Assembly (NCBI RefSeq): GCF_004310325.1
Contig: NZ_SIRT01000013.1
Location: 1 to 64,000, forward strand
Reading direction: 5' to 3'
Length of the DNA stretch: 64,000 nt
Origin: Hyunsoonleella flava
GTDB taxonomy: Bacteria > Bacteroidota > Bacteroidia > Flavobacteriales > Flavobacteriaceae
The notes under the pieces are model-generated. The model worked only from the letters and a program-made list of their open reading frames with translations. It made no database searches and had not been told where the DNA came from. Below are positions 35,996-45,553 of the stretch, piece by piece (the first letter of the stretch is position 1; each line of letters opens with the position of its first letter). The position numbers and the translations under genes are program-made.

Positions 35996-36649
35996 TTATA
36001 TTAAGTTGTTCTTTTTTGCCTTTTGTACCGCCTCTAATTTGTTATGTACTTGTAATTTTTTATAAATATTTTCAATATGTTTTCTAATGGTACCAGTTGA
36101 GAGTATTAAATTATCGGCAATTGAATTATAACTTAAGCCCTTGCTCAACTGTTCCAAAACCTCGGTTTCTCTAGTAGTGAGTGTAATATCCTCCTTTTCT
36201 TTTTCGTTTTGAATTTGGATTGGATTACGTAGTAACTTCAGCGTTTTAAGTGCTATTGATGGGTTCATAGCGGCACCGCCATTTAATGTTTCAACAATAC
36301 CATTATGTAAGTCCTCGGGGTTTACTTCTTTCAAAAGGTACCCATCAGCACCAGCTTTAATAGCATTAAAGATATTTTCGTCATTATCAAAAACCGTAAG
36401 CATAATAATTTTAATGTGCGGATACTTTTGTTTTACAATTTCGGTAGCCTCTATACCATTAAGCACAGGCATTTCAATATCCATTAAAATCACATCTAGG
36501 TTATGATTTTCATTCAATAACTCCAACAACTCAGAGCCATTAATTGCAGTAAATTTTACCGATACGCCCTCAAAAAAAGACAACTTTTCTTTTACAGCTG
36601 AAATCAAAAAACTATTATCGTCTACAATGGCTGTTTTTATTGTCATCAT
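35996..36649 (-). CDS. NarL/LuxR-family response regulator
   Basis: The product is 217 aa from ATG 36649. The receiver domain (about 4-120) has the acidic pocket D10/D11, the phospho-acceptor D57 in VILMDIEMP, and the conserved Lys near 108. The output is a LuxR helix-turn-helix (about 152-212: LTTRETEVLEQLSKGLSYNSIADNL...TIRKHIENIYKKL). It is encoded 69 bp after the histidine kinase gene on the same strand and is the obvious partner. Longer starts up to 36700 are possible but would run through the candidate operator at 36694-36709. Confidence 0.93.
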   Translation of the reverse strand: MMTIKTAIVDDNSFLISAVKEKLSFFEGVSVKFTAINGSELLELLNENHNLDVILMDIEMPVLNGIEATEIVKQKYPHIKIIMLTVFDNDENIFNAIKAGADGYLLKEVNPEDLHNGIVETLNGGAAMNPSIALKTLKLLRNPIQIQNEKEKEDITLTTRETEVLEQLSKGLSYNSIADNLILSTGTIRKHIENIYKKLQVHNKLEAVQKAKKNNLI

Positions 36650-36693
36650 TTTTAATTTGGTATAAATATGATATTTTAATTGCAGTACTCCAG

Positions 36694-36709
36694 TACGCAA
36701 AATAACGTA
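36694..36709 (-). promoter_or_regulatory. Inverted-repeat motif upstream of the response regulator
   Basis: Minus strand TACGTTATTTTGCGTA: TACG and CGTA halves with an 8-nt spacer, 45 nt upstream of the regulator ATG. A nearly identical motif occurs at 41683-41698. A second inverted repeat, GTACT-CC-AGTAC, lies just beside it (36685-36696). Confidence 0.45.
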
Positions 36710-36718
36710 TATTTTATA

Positions 36719-38665
36719 TCAGGCAACTAATGTAACTGATGTTCCCTTACTTTCTGCGCTTTCTATTTTAATTTTGGCGTTGATTTCTTTAGCGCGTTTC
36801 TTCATATTGTTTAGCCCATTGCCCTGTTCAATGTTTTCAACATTAAATCCTTTGCCATCATCAGTAATCTGTACATTTAGCTTGCCTTCAACTTCATTCA
36901 TACTTACACCAATGTGGTTTGCATGAGCATACTTTAAAGCATTGTTAATGGATTCTTGGATAATACGATAAATATTCATCCCTTTTACCGAAGTGAAAAT
37001 AGTTTCCTTGGAAACGTTCTCACTTACGTTAAATTTAAAGCTTACATCTTTACTATGCTCGTTAGCCTTTTCTACAAAATTTGAAATTCTAACTTCTAGA
37101 TCTTCAATAGAAATTTCACTTTTGTTCATTGCCCAAATGGTATCACGCAACTCGTATATGGTGTCTTTAGTAAAGGCACTGATACCTTTTAATTTATCAG
37201 TTAATTTTTCATTTTTAATTTTGAAACCGTACTGTAAATTTTCAATGGAGGAAATGACAAACGTGAGTTGCGCACCTATATTATCATGCAAATCTCTGGA
37301 AATTCTTAGGCGTTGTTCCTGAAGCTTATTTTGGGTTTCAATTCGCGCAATAGCTTCTTTTAATTCTGCTTCTTTTTGGAGTTGACGATTTTTTAATTTT
37401 TGTTGATTATATAGCAAATACCCAAGAATTGAAAGTAAAACAGCTACTAAACCTAGACCTATTAACTGCGTGTTTTTTTTGTTGATATTAAGCTGCTTTT
37501 CCGCAATATCTGCGCGTTGCGACTGAATTTCTTTTTCTCGTTCTGCTGTATTATACTTTTCTTGAACATCGGCAATTTCCTTAGTAACTCGGTTACTGTA
37601 AATAGAGTCTTTTAAACTTCTATGGGTAACATAATAGTGAATTACACTATCAGAATTTCTTCTTTTGGAATAATAATGCAATAAAAATTCATATGCTTTT
37701 AATTCGTCTTCTTTGGAATCTAGCATTTTCGCCAGTTTTAACCCCTGGTAGAGTTTTGTTTTGGCATCCTTATAATTACCTTCAAGGGTATTCATATTCC
37801 CTAAGTTTAGCATTGCATTTGTCATACCAATTGCATCATCTGTCTTTTCGCTTAACTCATAAGATTTCTTATACAGCTTTAATGCTTCGCCATATTTTTT
37901 TTGACTTTCTAAAATCACTCCATAATCTAAACAAACAACAGCAAGTGTATTATCATACCCGTTTAATTCTGAAATACGCATACACCTCTTATAATAATCT
38001 ACCCCAGTAATGGTGTCTTTTTTTGACAAATATGTATTGCCTATGTTTAGATAAATGTTGGCCAGCCCCAAAGAGTCATTAATTTCTTTTGATAGCTCCA
38101 AAGTTTCAAAATGAAATTTTAGAGCATTATCATATTGTTTCATAGACTCATAAACAGCAGCAATATTGCCTTTACTTAAAAAAACATGTTGTTTGCTCCC
38201 CAATGCACTGTAAATATCCAATGCCTTTAGGTTGTAAGTAAGACAAGAATCCATTTGAAATGTTTTGTGATATACATAACACATTTTATTGTAAATACTA
38301 GCAATACCCATAGAATCATTAAGTGTTTTTCTAATGTTTAGTGCCTTTTTGTACAATTGCATAGAAGTTTTAAAATCAGAAGTGTAGGTATAAATTATCC
38401 CCAAATCGTTATATGCTTGTGCTTCTCCAACCTTATTATTGGTTTTTTTAGATAAATCCAATGCTAAAGTCCCGTAATGAAATGCAGAATCATTAGATAC
38501 ACGTCCATAATACCAGCACAAATCACTATATGTTTTTATTTTGACAGAATCATTGGGGTTGGTTTTGAGGAACTGCTTTAAACTATCTATTAGTTTTAAA
38601 TTTTGTTGCGAGAAACAACTAATAAACGTTAAAAAACAAAGTATAAAGAGGAGTTTATTTTTCAT
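36719..38665 (-). CDS. TPR-containing sensor histidine kinase
   Basis: The 648-aa kinase has a signal peptide (cleavage near SCFSQ, about 20), a sensor region of about seven TPR units (about 40-340), a coiled-coil stretch (about 360-398), one transmembrane helix (401-420), a HisKA_3 domain with the phospho-acceptor H460 in RISRDLHDNIGAQ, and a C-terminal ATPase domain (IIQESINNALKYA, ITDDGKGFN, NGLNNMKKRA). The TPR part is outside the cytoplasm. It belongs to the NarX-like class that pairs with NarL-type regulators. An 87-aa membrane protein is encoded 11 bp upstream. Confidence 0.95.
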   Translation of the reverse strand: MKNKLLFILCFLTFISCFSQQNLKLIDSLKQFLKTNPNDSVKIKTYSDLCWYYGRVSNDSAFHYGTLALDLSKKTNNKVGEAQAYNDLGIIYTYTSDFKTSMQLYKKALNIRKTLNDSMGIASIYNKMCYVYHKTFQMDSCLTYNLKALDIYSALGSKQHVFLSKGNIAAVYESMKQYDNALKFHFETLELSKEINDSLGLANIYLNIGNTYLSKKDTITGVDYYKRCMRISELNGYDNTLAVVCLDYGVILESQKKYGEALKLYKKSYELSEKTDDAIGMTNAMLNLGNMNTLEGNYKDAKTKLYQGLKLAKMLDSKEDELKAYEFLLHYYSKRRNSDSVIHYYVTHRSLKDSIYSNRVTKEIADVQEKYNTAEREKEIQSQRADIAEKQLNINKKNTQLIGLGLVAVLLSILGYLLYNQQKLKNRQLQKEAELKEAIARIETQNKLQEQRLRISRDLHDNIGAQLTFVISSIENLQYGFKIKNEKLTDKLKGISAFTKDTIYELRDTIWAMNKSEISIEDLEVRISNFVEKANEHSKDVSFKFNVSENVSKETIFTSVKGMNIYRIIQESINNALKYAHANHIGVSMNEVEGKLNVQITDDGKGFNVENIEQGNGLNNMKKRAKEINAKIKIESAESKGTSVTLVA

Positions 38666-38676
38666 AATATCAATAC

Positions 38677-38940
38677 TTACCTATCTAATATAGGTTTTTG
38701 AAGTGAAACGAATTCCCTAAGAATCTTGAAAATCCTTTTAAACATAGAATCTTGTAGATAATTCAATAAATATACCCGCTCTTTATTTTGATCTAGCAAT
38801 TCGGTTTGATGAACGTATCTTTCAAAAAGACTTTTGTTTCTTTCTTCAAAACGAACTACCATATCTTTTGAAACTATTAAAACCTTAAACATCAAGATTA
38901 ACAACACGAGTAAAACCGCAACAATAAAACTAGTAAGCAT
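38677..38940 (-). CDS. Small single-pass membrane protein in front of the histidine kinase
   Basis: The 87-aa product has one strong transmembrane helix (about 4-24) followed by a charged helix with heptad-like spacing (about 30-75) that may form a coiled coil. No known family. It is 11 bp upstream of the kinase on the same strand and so probably shares its transcript. A role as an accessory to the kinase is only a guess. Confidence 0.6.
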   Translation of the reverse strand: MLTSFIVAVLLVLLILMFKVLIVSKDMVVRFEERNKSLFERYVHQTELLDQNKERVYLLNYLQDSMFKRIFKILREFVSLQKPILDR

Positions 38941-39180
38941 ATTAAAATACCTTTAAGCTAACCGAAAAATTGAAGAGGATTGCTAAAAAGAAAAAACACC
39001 AATCACCTAAATTTTTCTTGAAAATAAGTAACTGATGTTTTCTGTATGAACTGATTAATAGCAATTTAAATCTACAATTAAAAGTGAAACGATTATTAAA
39101 TTATCGACCAAATGTTAGAAAAAAAGATTAAGCGCAATAATCTGATTATCACGCCCAATCACAAATCTCAACAACAAGAT

Positions 39181-41034
39181 TTATTTTTTTAGATCGTAGG
39201 CGTAAATAGTTTTATCTGTAGCCTTGTAATAAAGCATACCACCGAACTTATCTACTTTATACTCTGGTTTTTTATCTTCTATCAAAATTTCTTTTTCTAC
39301 ATTACCAGTATCTTTATTTAGTTTTACGAGCCCTACACCCGAATCCAATTTTGTTAACACAAATTGAGCGTTTTTAGTTGCTGAGGTGGCATTAAATCGT
39401 TTTAGCATTTCCTGCACAGAAGCATTACTTACATTTGCCATACCTTGTGCTAGATTGTTTAATCGTTCTCCCCTAGCCGTATACTGTCCAATGTAATTTC
39501 GCTCCCCACCTGCTTCATAGGCTGCTGAGGCTGAGGCTGCTGCCGAGGCCAATGCCACGGCACCTGCCAAAATAGCTCCAAATGCACTTTTCCCGGGTGC
39601 TCGCTTATATTCATGCCACATCTTTTTGCCACTTCTATCCAAAAGCATCATATTTTGATCGGATGTTAATAAAATACCGCTATCCCTTACTTCAATATCT
39701 GTTGGATCCTCTTTACCTTCAAAATCTGCTTCAGCCAATAATTCCGATGTTCCAGAATTCGCATCAATACTAAATAGTTTTTCATCGGCTAAAATCAAAT
39801 ATCTATCGCCTTTCTTGTCATAATCAGAGCATACAAGGTTGGCTCTTTTAAACTTCAGTGGTTTTTGCCAAACTTGATCTCCAGTTTCAAGGTTTACAAT
39901 ATTGGCGTCTTCCGAGGTAATATAAATCAAACCTTGGGGTGTTGTTGCCATGGTCAATATATTAGGCCCTGTTTTTAAAGGTTTTTTAAACAGGGGTTGC
40001 CCATCAAAGGATACTTTGTTAATGCCTCCTTCTTTAATCCCAAAGAGAATACCATCATCCATAATATAAAAGTGCTGTACATACCCTTTGGTTTTCGGCG
40101 CTTTCTCCCATAAATCATCTCCTGTAGAAGCGCTTAGTAAAGTTATTTTAGATTCTGCTGCTGCAGAGGCCAACTTGCCCAGTCCTTTTTTTCCAGAGTC
40201 GGCCACATCACTTACTACTGCCAAACCTTGTGGTAAAATTTCAAAATTCGTGACATTACCCTTTACCTTTTTTTCATCTGCCCATGCCGAAGCACCATTA
40301 GCGGTTATCTTATAAATTTTTGTGTTCTTGCGATTTGAAGTTGCTGCAAAGGCATAAATATCCTTTTCTGTTTTATCTGCAACCATCCAGCCGATATATT
40401 TCAACTCGTTTTCCCAAAGCACATTCCCTGAGTTCATATCAACTTTCATTAAACCTTTTGTGGTTGGTACAATAATACCATCCGAAAGCACTAAAGGTAT
40501 TCCCATAACTGCTTTTGTTCCTTTAAATATGTATTGGCTCAACTCTTTACCTGTAGATAAATCGTACATGACTAAGGCCTGCGGAAACAACTTACCTACT
40601 TTACGCTGTCCCGTTACCATCAATCTGTTTTGAGATATAAGTAACTTGGTCATACCAACGGATTTCCACCCATTTTTTTCTGTACTAAAAATTATACCAC
40701 CAGATATATAGTCTATTATAGACCTTTTTTTAACCATCCCAACACCAAATGCCGCCTTACTTACTATGGCGTAAGGCGCACCTGTTACTATTTCAAGTTC
40801 TGTTTCTGGGTTTATTTTGCCGTAATCGGTAAAATTGAACAACAAACCATCTTGCCCAGGTTTAATGCCTGCCAACCCTTCATTTGTGGCCAAAATAACC
40901 GTTCCTCCGTCTGAGATTGTCATCTCTTCTATTTTTGCACCAAGATCATAACTCTGGTCTGGTGCTTCTGCTTTTTGCGCGTTTAACATTAGCGTACCAG
41001 CTAATAGAAAAACAAATATTTTAATATTTCTCAT
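39181..41034 (-). CDS. Secreted PQQ-like beta-propeller protein
   Basis: Started at ATG 41034, the 617-aa product has a signal peptide (cleavage near LNAQ, about 20). Repeated strands (for example VLWENELKYIGWMVAD, GDDLWEKAPKTKGYVQ, GDQVWQKPLKFKRANLV) show the W-containing pattern of PQQ-type propellers. At about 488-512 a hydrophobic Ala-rich stretch (GAILAGAVALASAAASA) breaks the propeller and could be a membrane hairpin. It follows the DUF6252-like lipoprotein gene by 61 bp and probably shares its promoter. Function unknown. Confidence 0.75.
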   Translation of the reverse strand: MRNIKIFVFLLAGTLMLNAQKAEAPDQSYDLGAKIEEMTISDGGTVILATNEGLAGIKPGQDGLLFNFTDYGKINPETELEIVTGAPYAIVSKAAFGVGMVKKRSIIDYISGGIIFSTEKNGWKSVGMTKLLISQNRLMVTGQRKVGKLFPQALVMYDLSTGKELSQYIFKGTKAVMGIPLVLSDGIIVPTTKGLMKVDMNSGNVLWENELKYIGWMVADKTEKDIYAFAATSNRKNTKIYKITANGASAWADEKKVKGNVTNFEILPQGLAVVSDVADSGKKGLGKLASAAAESKITLLSASTGDDLWEKAPKTKGYVQHFYIMDDGILFGIKEGGINKVSFDGQPLFKKPLKTGPNILTMATTPQGLIYITSEDANIVNLETGDQVWQKPLKFKRANLVCSDYDKKGDRYLILADEKLFSIDANSGTSELLAEADFEGKEDPTDIEVRDSGILLTSDQNMMLLDRSGKKMWHEYKRAPGKSAFGAILAGAVALASAAASASAAYEAGGERNYIGQYTARGERLNNLAQGMANVSNASVQEMLKRFNATSATKNAQFVLTKLDSGVGLVKLNKDTGNVEKEILIEDKKPEYKVDKFGGMLYYKATDKTIYAYDLKK

Positions 41035-41095
41035 TGTTGAAAATGTTTTATAAATACGAGTACCCAAAAATTTTGGAGTACTCGCACTAAAAGTT

Positions 41096-41620
41096 TTACT
41101 CTATTACTGCTTTAAACTTTCCTTCGGTAAAAGACTTTGTAGTCATATCTTTTCCATTGTAACCTGTAAAAGAAAAAGTCCCCTCCACAGTAGAGCCATC
41201 GTCCGAATTAACGGTTAAAGTACCAGTTGCCGCGCTATTTCCTAAAGCAACAATACCATTACTAATCCAACCATCTGTTGGGTCTGTTAGCACCTCTCCG
41301 TACATTAGTGTACTGGCATTGCTAGCTGCGTCACCTGTTCTATAAGTTCCAGCACCCGAGTAGTTAAAAACTCTGATAGTTACATATTTCCCATCATTTG
41401 TACTCCCCTGTACTGCAAGGACTCCATTGCTAACGACAGCACTAATTAAAGATGCAGGGTCCATTGAAGCAGAAAAATTTGCACCGTCAATTTTAACGGT
41501 TACGAACTCATCTCCATTGGCAGCACCACCGCCATTACCATCATCATCTTTTGAACACGATGTGAATGCTAGTAATAATCCCACCATTACGAATAACATA
41601 ATTTGTTTTAAATTTCTCAT
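41096..41620 (-). CDS. DUF6252-like lipoprotein
   Basis: The 174-aa product has a lipobox ending TSC (Cys about 22) and an acidic/glycine tether (SKDDDGNGGGAANGDE), then beta-rich sequence: VTVKIDGANFSASMDPASL, VTIRVFNYSGAGTYRTGD and a C-terminal GTFSFTGYNGKDMTTKSFTEGKFKAVI. The tether after the lipobox fits surface export in Bacteroidota. The pattern matches DUF6252. Its start region shares 16 identical bases (TTCAACAATGAGAAAT) with the downstream propeller gene. Confidence 0.75.
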   Translation of the reverse strand: MRNLKQIMLFVMVGLLLAFTSCSKDDDGNGGGAANGDEFVTVKIDGANFSASMDPASLISAVVSNGVLAVQGSTNDGKYVTIRVFNYSGAGTYRTGDAASNASTLMYGEVLTDPTDGWISNGIVALGNSAATGTLTVNSDDGSTVEGTFSFTGYNGKDMTTKSFTEGKFKAVIE

Positions 41621-41682
41621 TGTTGAATAATTTTATTGATTAATAACATTACAAAACTGCAACAATGACGAAGGGGAATCAA

Positions 41683-41698
41683 TACGAAGAATTACGTA
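41683..41698 (-). promoter_or_regulatory. Inverted-repeat motif upstream of the DUF6252-like gene
   Basis: Minus strand TACGTAATTCTTCGTA matches the motif in front of the response regulator at 13 of 16 positions, and the flank AAAATA is shared as well. It lies 63 nt upstream of the lipoprotein ATG. It is a candidate binding site for the NarL-type regulator encoded 5 kb away. Confidence 0.45.
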
Positions 41699-41750
41699 TA
41701 TTTTGATTTATAGGTGTATACGAAGATTGATTTATAGTTTAACAATTACC

Positions 41751-42716
41751 TTAGAATCTGATGTGCGGAGACCGTTTAGAAATGGACTCTTTTTGAACTT
41801 CCAATTTTCGTAGAAATTTTTTATGGGCTTTCGAATTTGGGTTGAAGGGTTTGTGCTGAAGTCCCTTCTGAACCGTATCTACTTTTTCCATAATTTGAAA
41901 ACTTTCTTCTGAAATCCAAACTGACCTAAATTGTTCCCAAATATAATTGATAGCCGTTGGGTTGGGGTGTATCATATCTTCGGCATAAAAACGATAGTCT
42001 CGCAACTCATCCATCATAGTTTCATAAGAAGGAAAATAGAACGATTGTTGATGATTAGTTGACGATTGTTCATTCAAAAATTGATGAATCCCAGCAACCA
42101 AATGCGATTTGCTTTGCGTGTTTTCAATAAATCCATCCTTTAAATGACGAACGGGAGACAAGGTAAAAATAATTGTAGCCTTTGAATTAATTCTTTTAAG
42201 TAATGATGTTATATTTTCTAAAGACTGGCAAACATCTTCAACTGACAACAATTCTTTTTTAAACTCTTTTTGAGGCACTTTGTGACAATTGGCCACAATT
42301 TTATCTGACTCTAAAAAACGATATACCCAGGCTGTACCTAAGGTTATAATTACATGTGTTGTATTTACTATTGATTTTCTGAGGTTCTTTAATTCAGAAT
42401 TTAGGTTGGATACTAATTTATCCTTAGACATATCGCTTAATCCCGAATGAGCATCAAAACAATGCCACAGCTCACTATGAAAAAAAACATCATTTTCAAA
42501 ATACCTTTTTTCGTTTATTGCCCTAGACAAAAGTGTTTCAATCGCCTTAGGGTGAAACAACACTCCAAAGGGGTTCTGGATGTTTTGAAATTTGAAATAG
42601 TCTAATTTTTTTCCAATATTCTCTGAAAAGCAGGAGCCTAATAATATAATTTTTGAGTTGTAATCTATTAGATAATTAGGTTGTTTTTGTACTGGTATTT
42701 TGGTTTGAAGGTTCAA
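41751..42716 (-). CDS. GSCFA-domain protein
   Basis: The 321-aa protein starts with the family signature IILLGSCFSENIGKKLDYF (about 28-46), has NPFGVLFHP (about 51) and the later motif LSPVRHLKDG and EDMIHPNPTAINYIWEQF. These are the defining motifs of the GSCFA family, related to SGNH-type esterases. The substrate is unknown. It begins with TTG at 42716, 3 bp after the alaS stop; no ATG is close enough to keep the conserved N-terminus. Translational coupling with alaS is likely. Confidence 0.88.
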   Translation of the reverse strand: MNLQTKIPVQKQPNYLIDYNSKIILLGSCFSENIGKKLDYFKFQNIQNPFGVLFHPKAIETLLSRAINEKRYFENDVFFHSELWHCFDAHSGLSDMSKDKLVSNLNSELKNLRKSIVNTTHVIITLGTAWVYRFLESDKIVANCHKVPQKEFKKELLSVEDVCQSLENITSLLKRINSKATIIFTLSPVRHLKDGFIENTQSKSHLVAGIHQFLNEQSSTNHQQSFYFPSYETMMDELRDYRFYAEDMIHPNPTAINYIWEQFRSVWISEESFQIMEKVDTVQKGLQHKPFNPNSKAHKKFLRKLEVQKESISKRSPHIRF

Positions 42717-42719
42717 AAT

Positions 42720-45332
42720 TTACGAAATATAGTCCTTAGCTCTATTTAAAGCTTCATCTATACCAGCAGGATTCTTTCCTCCAGCGGTAGCAAAAAATGG
42801 TTGTCCACCCCCACCACCTTGGATATATTTACCCAATTCTCGCACCACCTGTCCTGCATTCAAATCTTTACCTGACACTAATTCTTTTGAGATATAACAA
42901 GACAATAATGCTTTACCTTTTTGCTCCGTAGCTAGCAGCAAAAACAAATTGTCAAACTGACTCCCTAATTCGAAAGCTACATCTTTCAATCCGCCAGCAT
43001 CTAAATCTAATTTTTTTGCTAAGAATTGAACACCATTAATCTCTTGCAACTCATTTTTAAGCTCATTTTTCACGTTCTTAGCTTTGTCTTTCAACAAAGT
43101 CTCTATCTGTTTTTTCAAGTTGAAATTTTCTTCTTGAAGATTTTGAAGTGCCTTAACAGGTTCTTTGGCATTATTTAGCAAGTCTTTCATCTCAAAAAAC
43201 GCCCTGTTGTTTTCATGATAAAAGTCTTTAACCGCATCATTTGTTATGGCTTCTATTCGCCTAATACCAGCTGCCACAGCCCCTTCTGATACAATTTTAA
43301 AATGCCAAATATCAGCAGTGTTATCTACGTGTGTACCACCACAAAGTTCAATTGATTTGCCAAAACGGATAGATCGGACGGTGTCTCCATATTTTTCACC
43401 AAACAAACTCATAGCACCATCAGCAATTGCCTCCTCTTTTGGCACATTTCTTTTTTCAATTAATGGTAACTTCCCTTCTATTCTTCTATTTACAAAGTTT
43501 TCTACATCGCGCAATTCTTCAACCGTTAATTTAGAAAAATGAGAAAAGTCAAAACGCAAATACTTGGAATGTACCGCACTTCCTTTTTGCTCAACATGCG
43601 CACCTAAAACTTCGCGTAATGCTTGATGCAGCAAATGCGTTGCTGTATGATTACATTCCGTTCTATGGCGTTGTTTGGTATCTACCACTGCCTTGAAGGT
43701 TTCATCTATATGTTTTGGTAGGTTTTTGGCGAAATGAATAATAACATTATTCTCCTTTTTGGTATCTAAAATATAAACCACATCGCCATGGGTATCTTCT
43801 AAATAGCCCTTATCACCTACTTGTCCACCACCTTCAGGGTAAAACGGTGTTAAGTTAAACACTAATTGATACATGTCGCCTTCTTTTTTTGAAGACACTT
43901 TTCTATATCTGGTTAGCTTCACATTAGCCTCAAGGGTATCATACCCCACAAATTCCTCTTCTGCATCATCTACTAATATTGTCCAGTCATCGGTAGACAT
44001 TTCACTGGCAGCTCTGGAGCGGTCTTTTTGCTTTTGTAGTTCTTTTTCAAAACCTTTTTCATCTAGCTTTAGTCCTTTTTCAGAAAGGATTAAAGCTGTC
44101 AAATCTATTGGAAACCCATAGGTGTCATATAATTCAAAAGCTTTTTCACCTGAAACCATATCACCCTTAGTCTCTTCAACAATACCATTTAAAAGTACTA
44201 AGCCTTGATCTAAGGTTCTTAAAAACGATTGCTCTTCCTCCTTAATCACATTTTCTATTAATTGCTTTTGCGCTTTCAATTCAGGAAAAGCTTTTCCCAT
44301 TTGTTTGCTCAACACATCAACTAAGCGATAAATAAAAGGCTCTTTTTTATCCAAAAACGTAAACCCATAACGCACTGCACGACGTAAAATTCTTCGAATA
44401 ACATACCCAGCACCTGTATTACTTGGCAACTGCCCATCTGCTATTGAGAATGCTACCGCACGAACATGGTCTGAAATCACGCGAATAGCAATATCTGTTT
44501 TTTCTTCTTTTCCGTATTTTTTGTTAGTAATGGTTTCAATTTCTCTAATTATTGGTGTAAACACATCAGTATCATAATTAGACTGTACACCTTGCAAAAC
44601 CATACACAAGCGCTCAAAGCCCATACCTGTATCAATATGTTTATTAGGTAAAACTTCTAAAGCTCCATTAGCTTTTCGGTTGTACTGCATGAATACCAAA
44701 TTCCAAATTTCAACCACCTGCGGATGATCCATGTTTACCAAATTCTTTCCATCAATTTTGGATTTTTCTTCCGCAGAACGAATATCTACATGAATTTCGC
44801 TACATGGACCGCACGGGCCTTGGTCTCCCATTTCCCAAAAGTTATCCTTCTTATCACCTTTTAGAATGCGATCTTCAGCTATATGAGCTTTCCAAAAATC
44901 ATAAGCCTCGGTATCCATATCGGTACCATCTTTTGCATCACCTTCAAAAACAGTAACGTAAAGTATATCTTTATCTATGCCATAAACTTCGGTTAACAAT
45001 TCCCAAGCCCAAGCAATGGCCTCTTTTTTAAAATAGTCGCCAAAACTCCAGTTTCCCAGCATTTCAAAAAGTGTATGGTGGTAGGTATCATACCCAACTT
45101 CTTCCAAATCGTTATGCTTACCCGATACACGCAAACACTTTTGTGTATCAGCTATCCTATTGCTTTTTGGTTCGGCGTTTCCTAAAAAATATTCCTTAAA
45201 AGGTGCCATACCTGAATTCACAAACATCAGGGTAGGATCATCCTTTAATACCATGGGGGCTGACGGTACAATGCTATGCTTTTTATCTTTAAAAAAGTTT
45301 AAGAATTTAGACCTTACTTCTTGAGATTTCAT
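42720..45332 (-). CDS. alaS: Alanine--tRNA ligase
   Basis: The 870-aa enzyme charges tRNA-Ala. The class II catalytic domain fills the N-terminus ([30 protein letters not shown]). The editing domain has the zinc ligands HTATHLL and CGGTHVDNT (about 545-670), and a coiled stretch leads to the C-terminal DHHA1 domain ending [17 protein letters not shown]. Length is normal. The start at ATG 45332 gives [14 protein letters not shown], the usual N-terminus. It is divergent from the M23 peptidase gene and is followed by GSCFA. Confidence 0.97.
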   Translation of the reverse strand: MKSQEVRSKFLNFFKDKKHSIVPSAPMVLKDDPTLMFVNSGMAPFKEYFLGNAEPKSNRIADTQKCLRVSGKHNDLEEVGYDTYHHTLFEMLGNWSFGDYFKKEAIAWAWELLTEVYGIDKDILYVTVFEGDAKDGTDMDTEAYDFWKAHIAEDRILKGDKKDNFWEMGDQGPCGPCSEIHVDIRSAEEKSKIDGKNLVNMDHPQVVEIWNLVFMQYNRKANGALEVLPNKHIDTGMGFERLCMVLQGVQSNYDTDVFTPIIREIETITNKKYGKEEKTDIAIRVISDHVRAVAFSIADGQLPSNTGAGYVIRRILRRAVRYGFTFLDKKEPFIYRLVDVLSKQMGKAFPELKAQKQLIENVIKEEEQSFLRTLDQGLVLLNGIVEETKGDMVSGEKAFELYDTYGFPIDLTALILSEKGLKLDEKGFEKELQKQKDRSRAASEMSTDDWTILVDDAEEEFVGYDTLEANVKLTRYRKVSSKKEGDMYQLVFNLTPFYPEGGGQVGDKGYLEDTHGDVVYILDTKKENNVIIHFAKNLPKHIDETFKAVVDTKQRHRTECNHTATHLLHQALREVLGAHVEQKGSAVHSKYLRFDFSHFSKLTVEELRDVENFVNRRIEGKLPLIEKRNVPKEEAIADGAMSLFGEKYGDTVRSIRFGKSIELCGGTHVDNTADIWHFKIVSEGAVAAGIRRIEAITNDAVKDFYHENNRAFFEMKDLLNNAKEPVKALQNLQEENFNLKKQIETLLKDKAKNVKNELKNELQEINGVQFLAKKLDLDAGGLKDVAFELGSQFDNLFLLLATEQKGKALLSCYISKELVSGKDLNAGQVVRELGKYIQGGGGGQPFFATAGGKNPAGIDEALNRAKDYIS

Positions 45333-45553
45333 CTATATAAACATGCTATTTCTCGTTAAATTACCGTATTTGTAAAACAATTTTTATCTTTACTCGCTAA
45401 CATATATTTTTAGTTTTCTTGTTAGCTCACCTATTTTATATCATTATTAGCTTAGGCTAATCATAATTTTTTGGTAGGTTTAATCGTTTAGCTATAAAAT
45501 TTAACGTGTTATTATTGTCTCTAATTAGCTGCAAAAATAGCATAATTTAAGTA

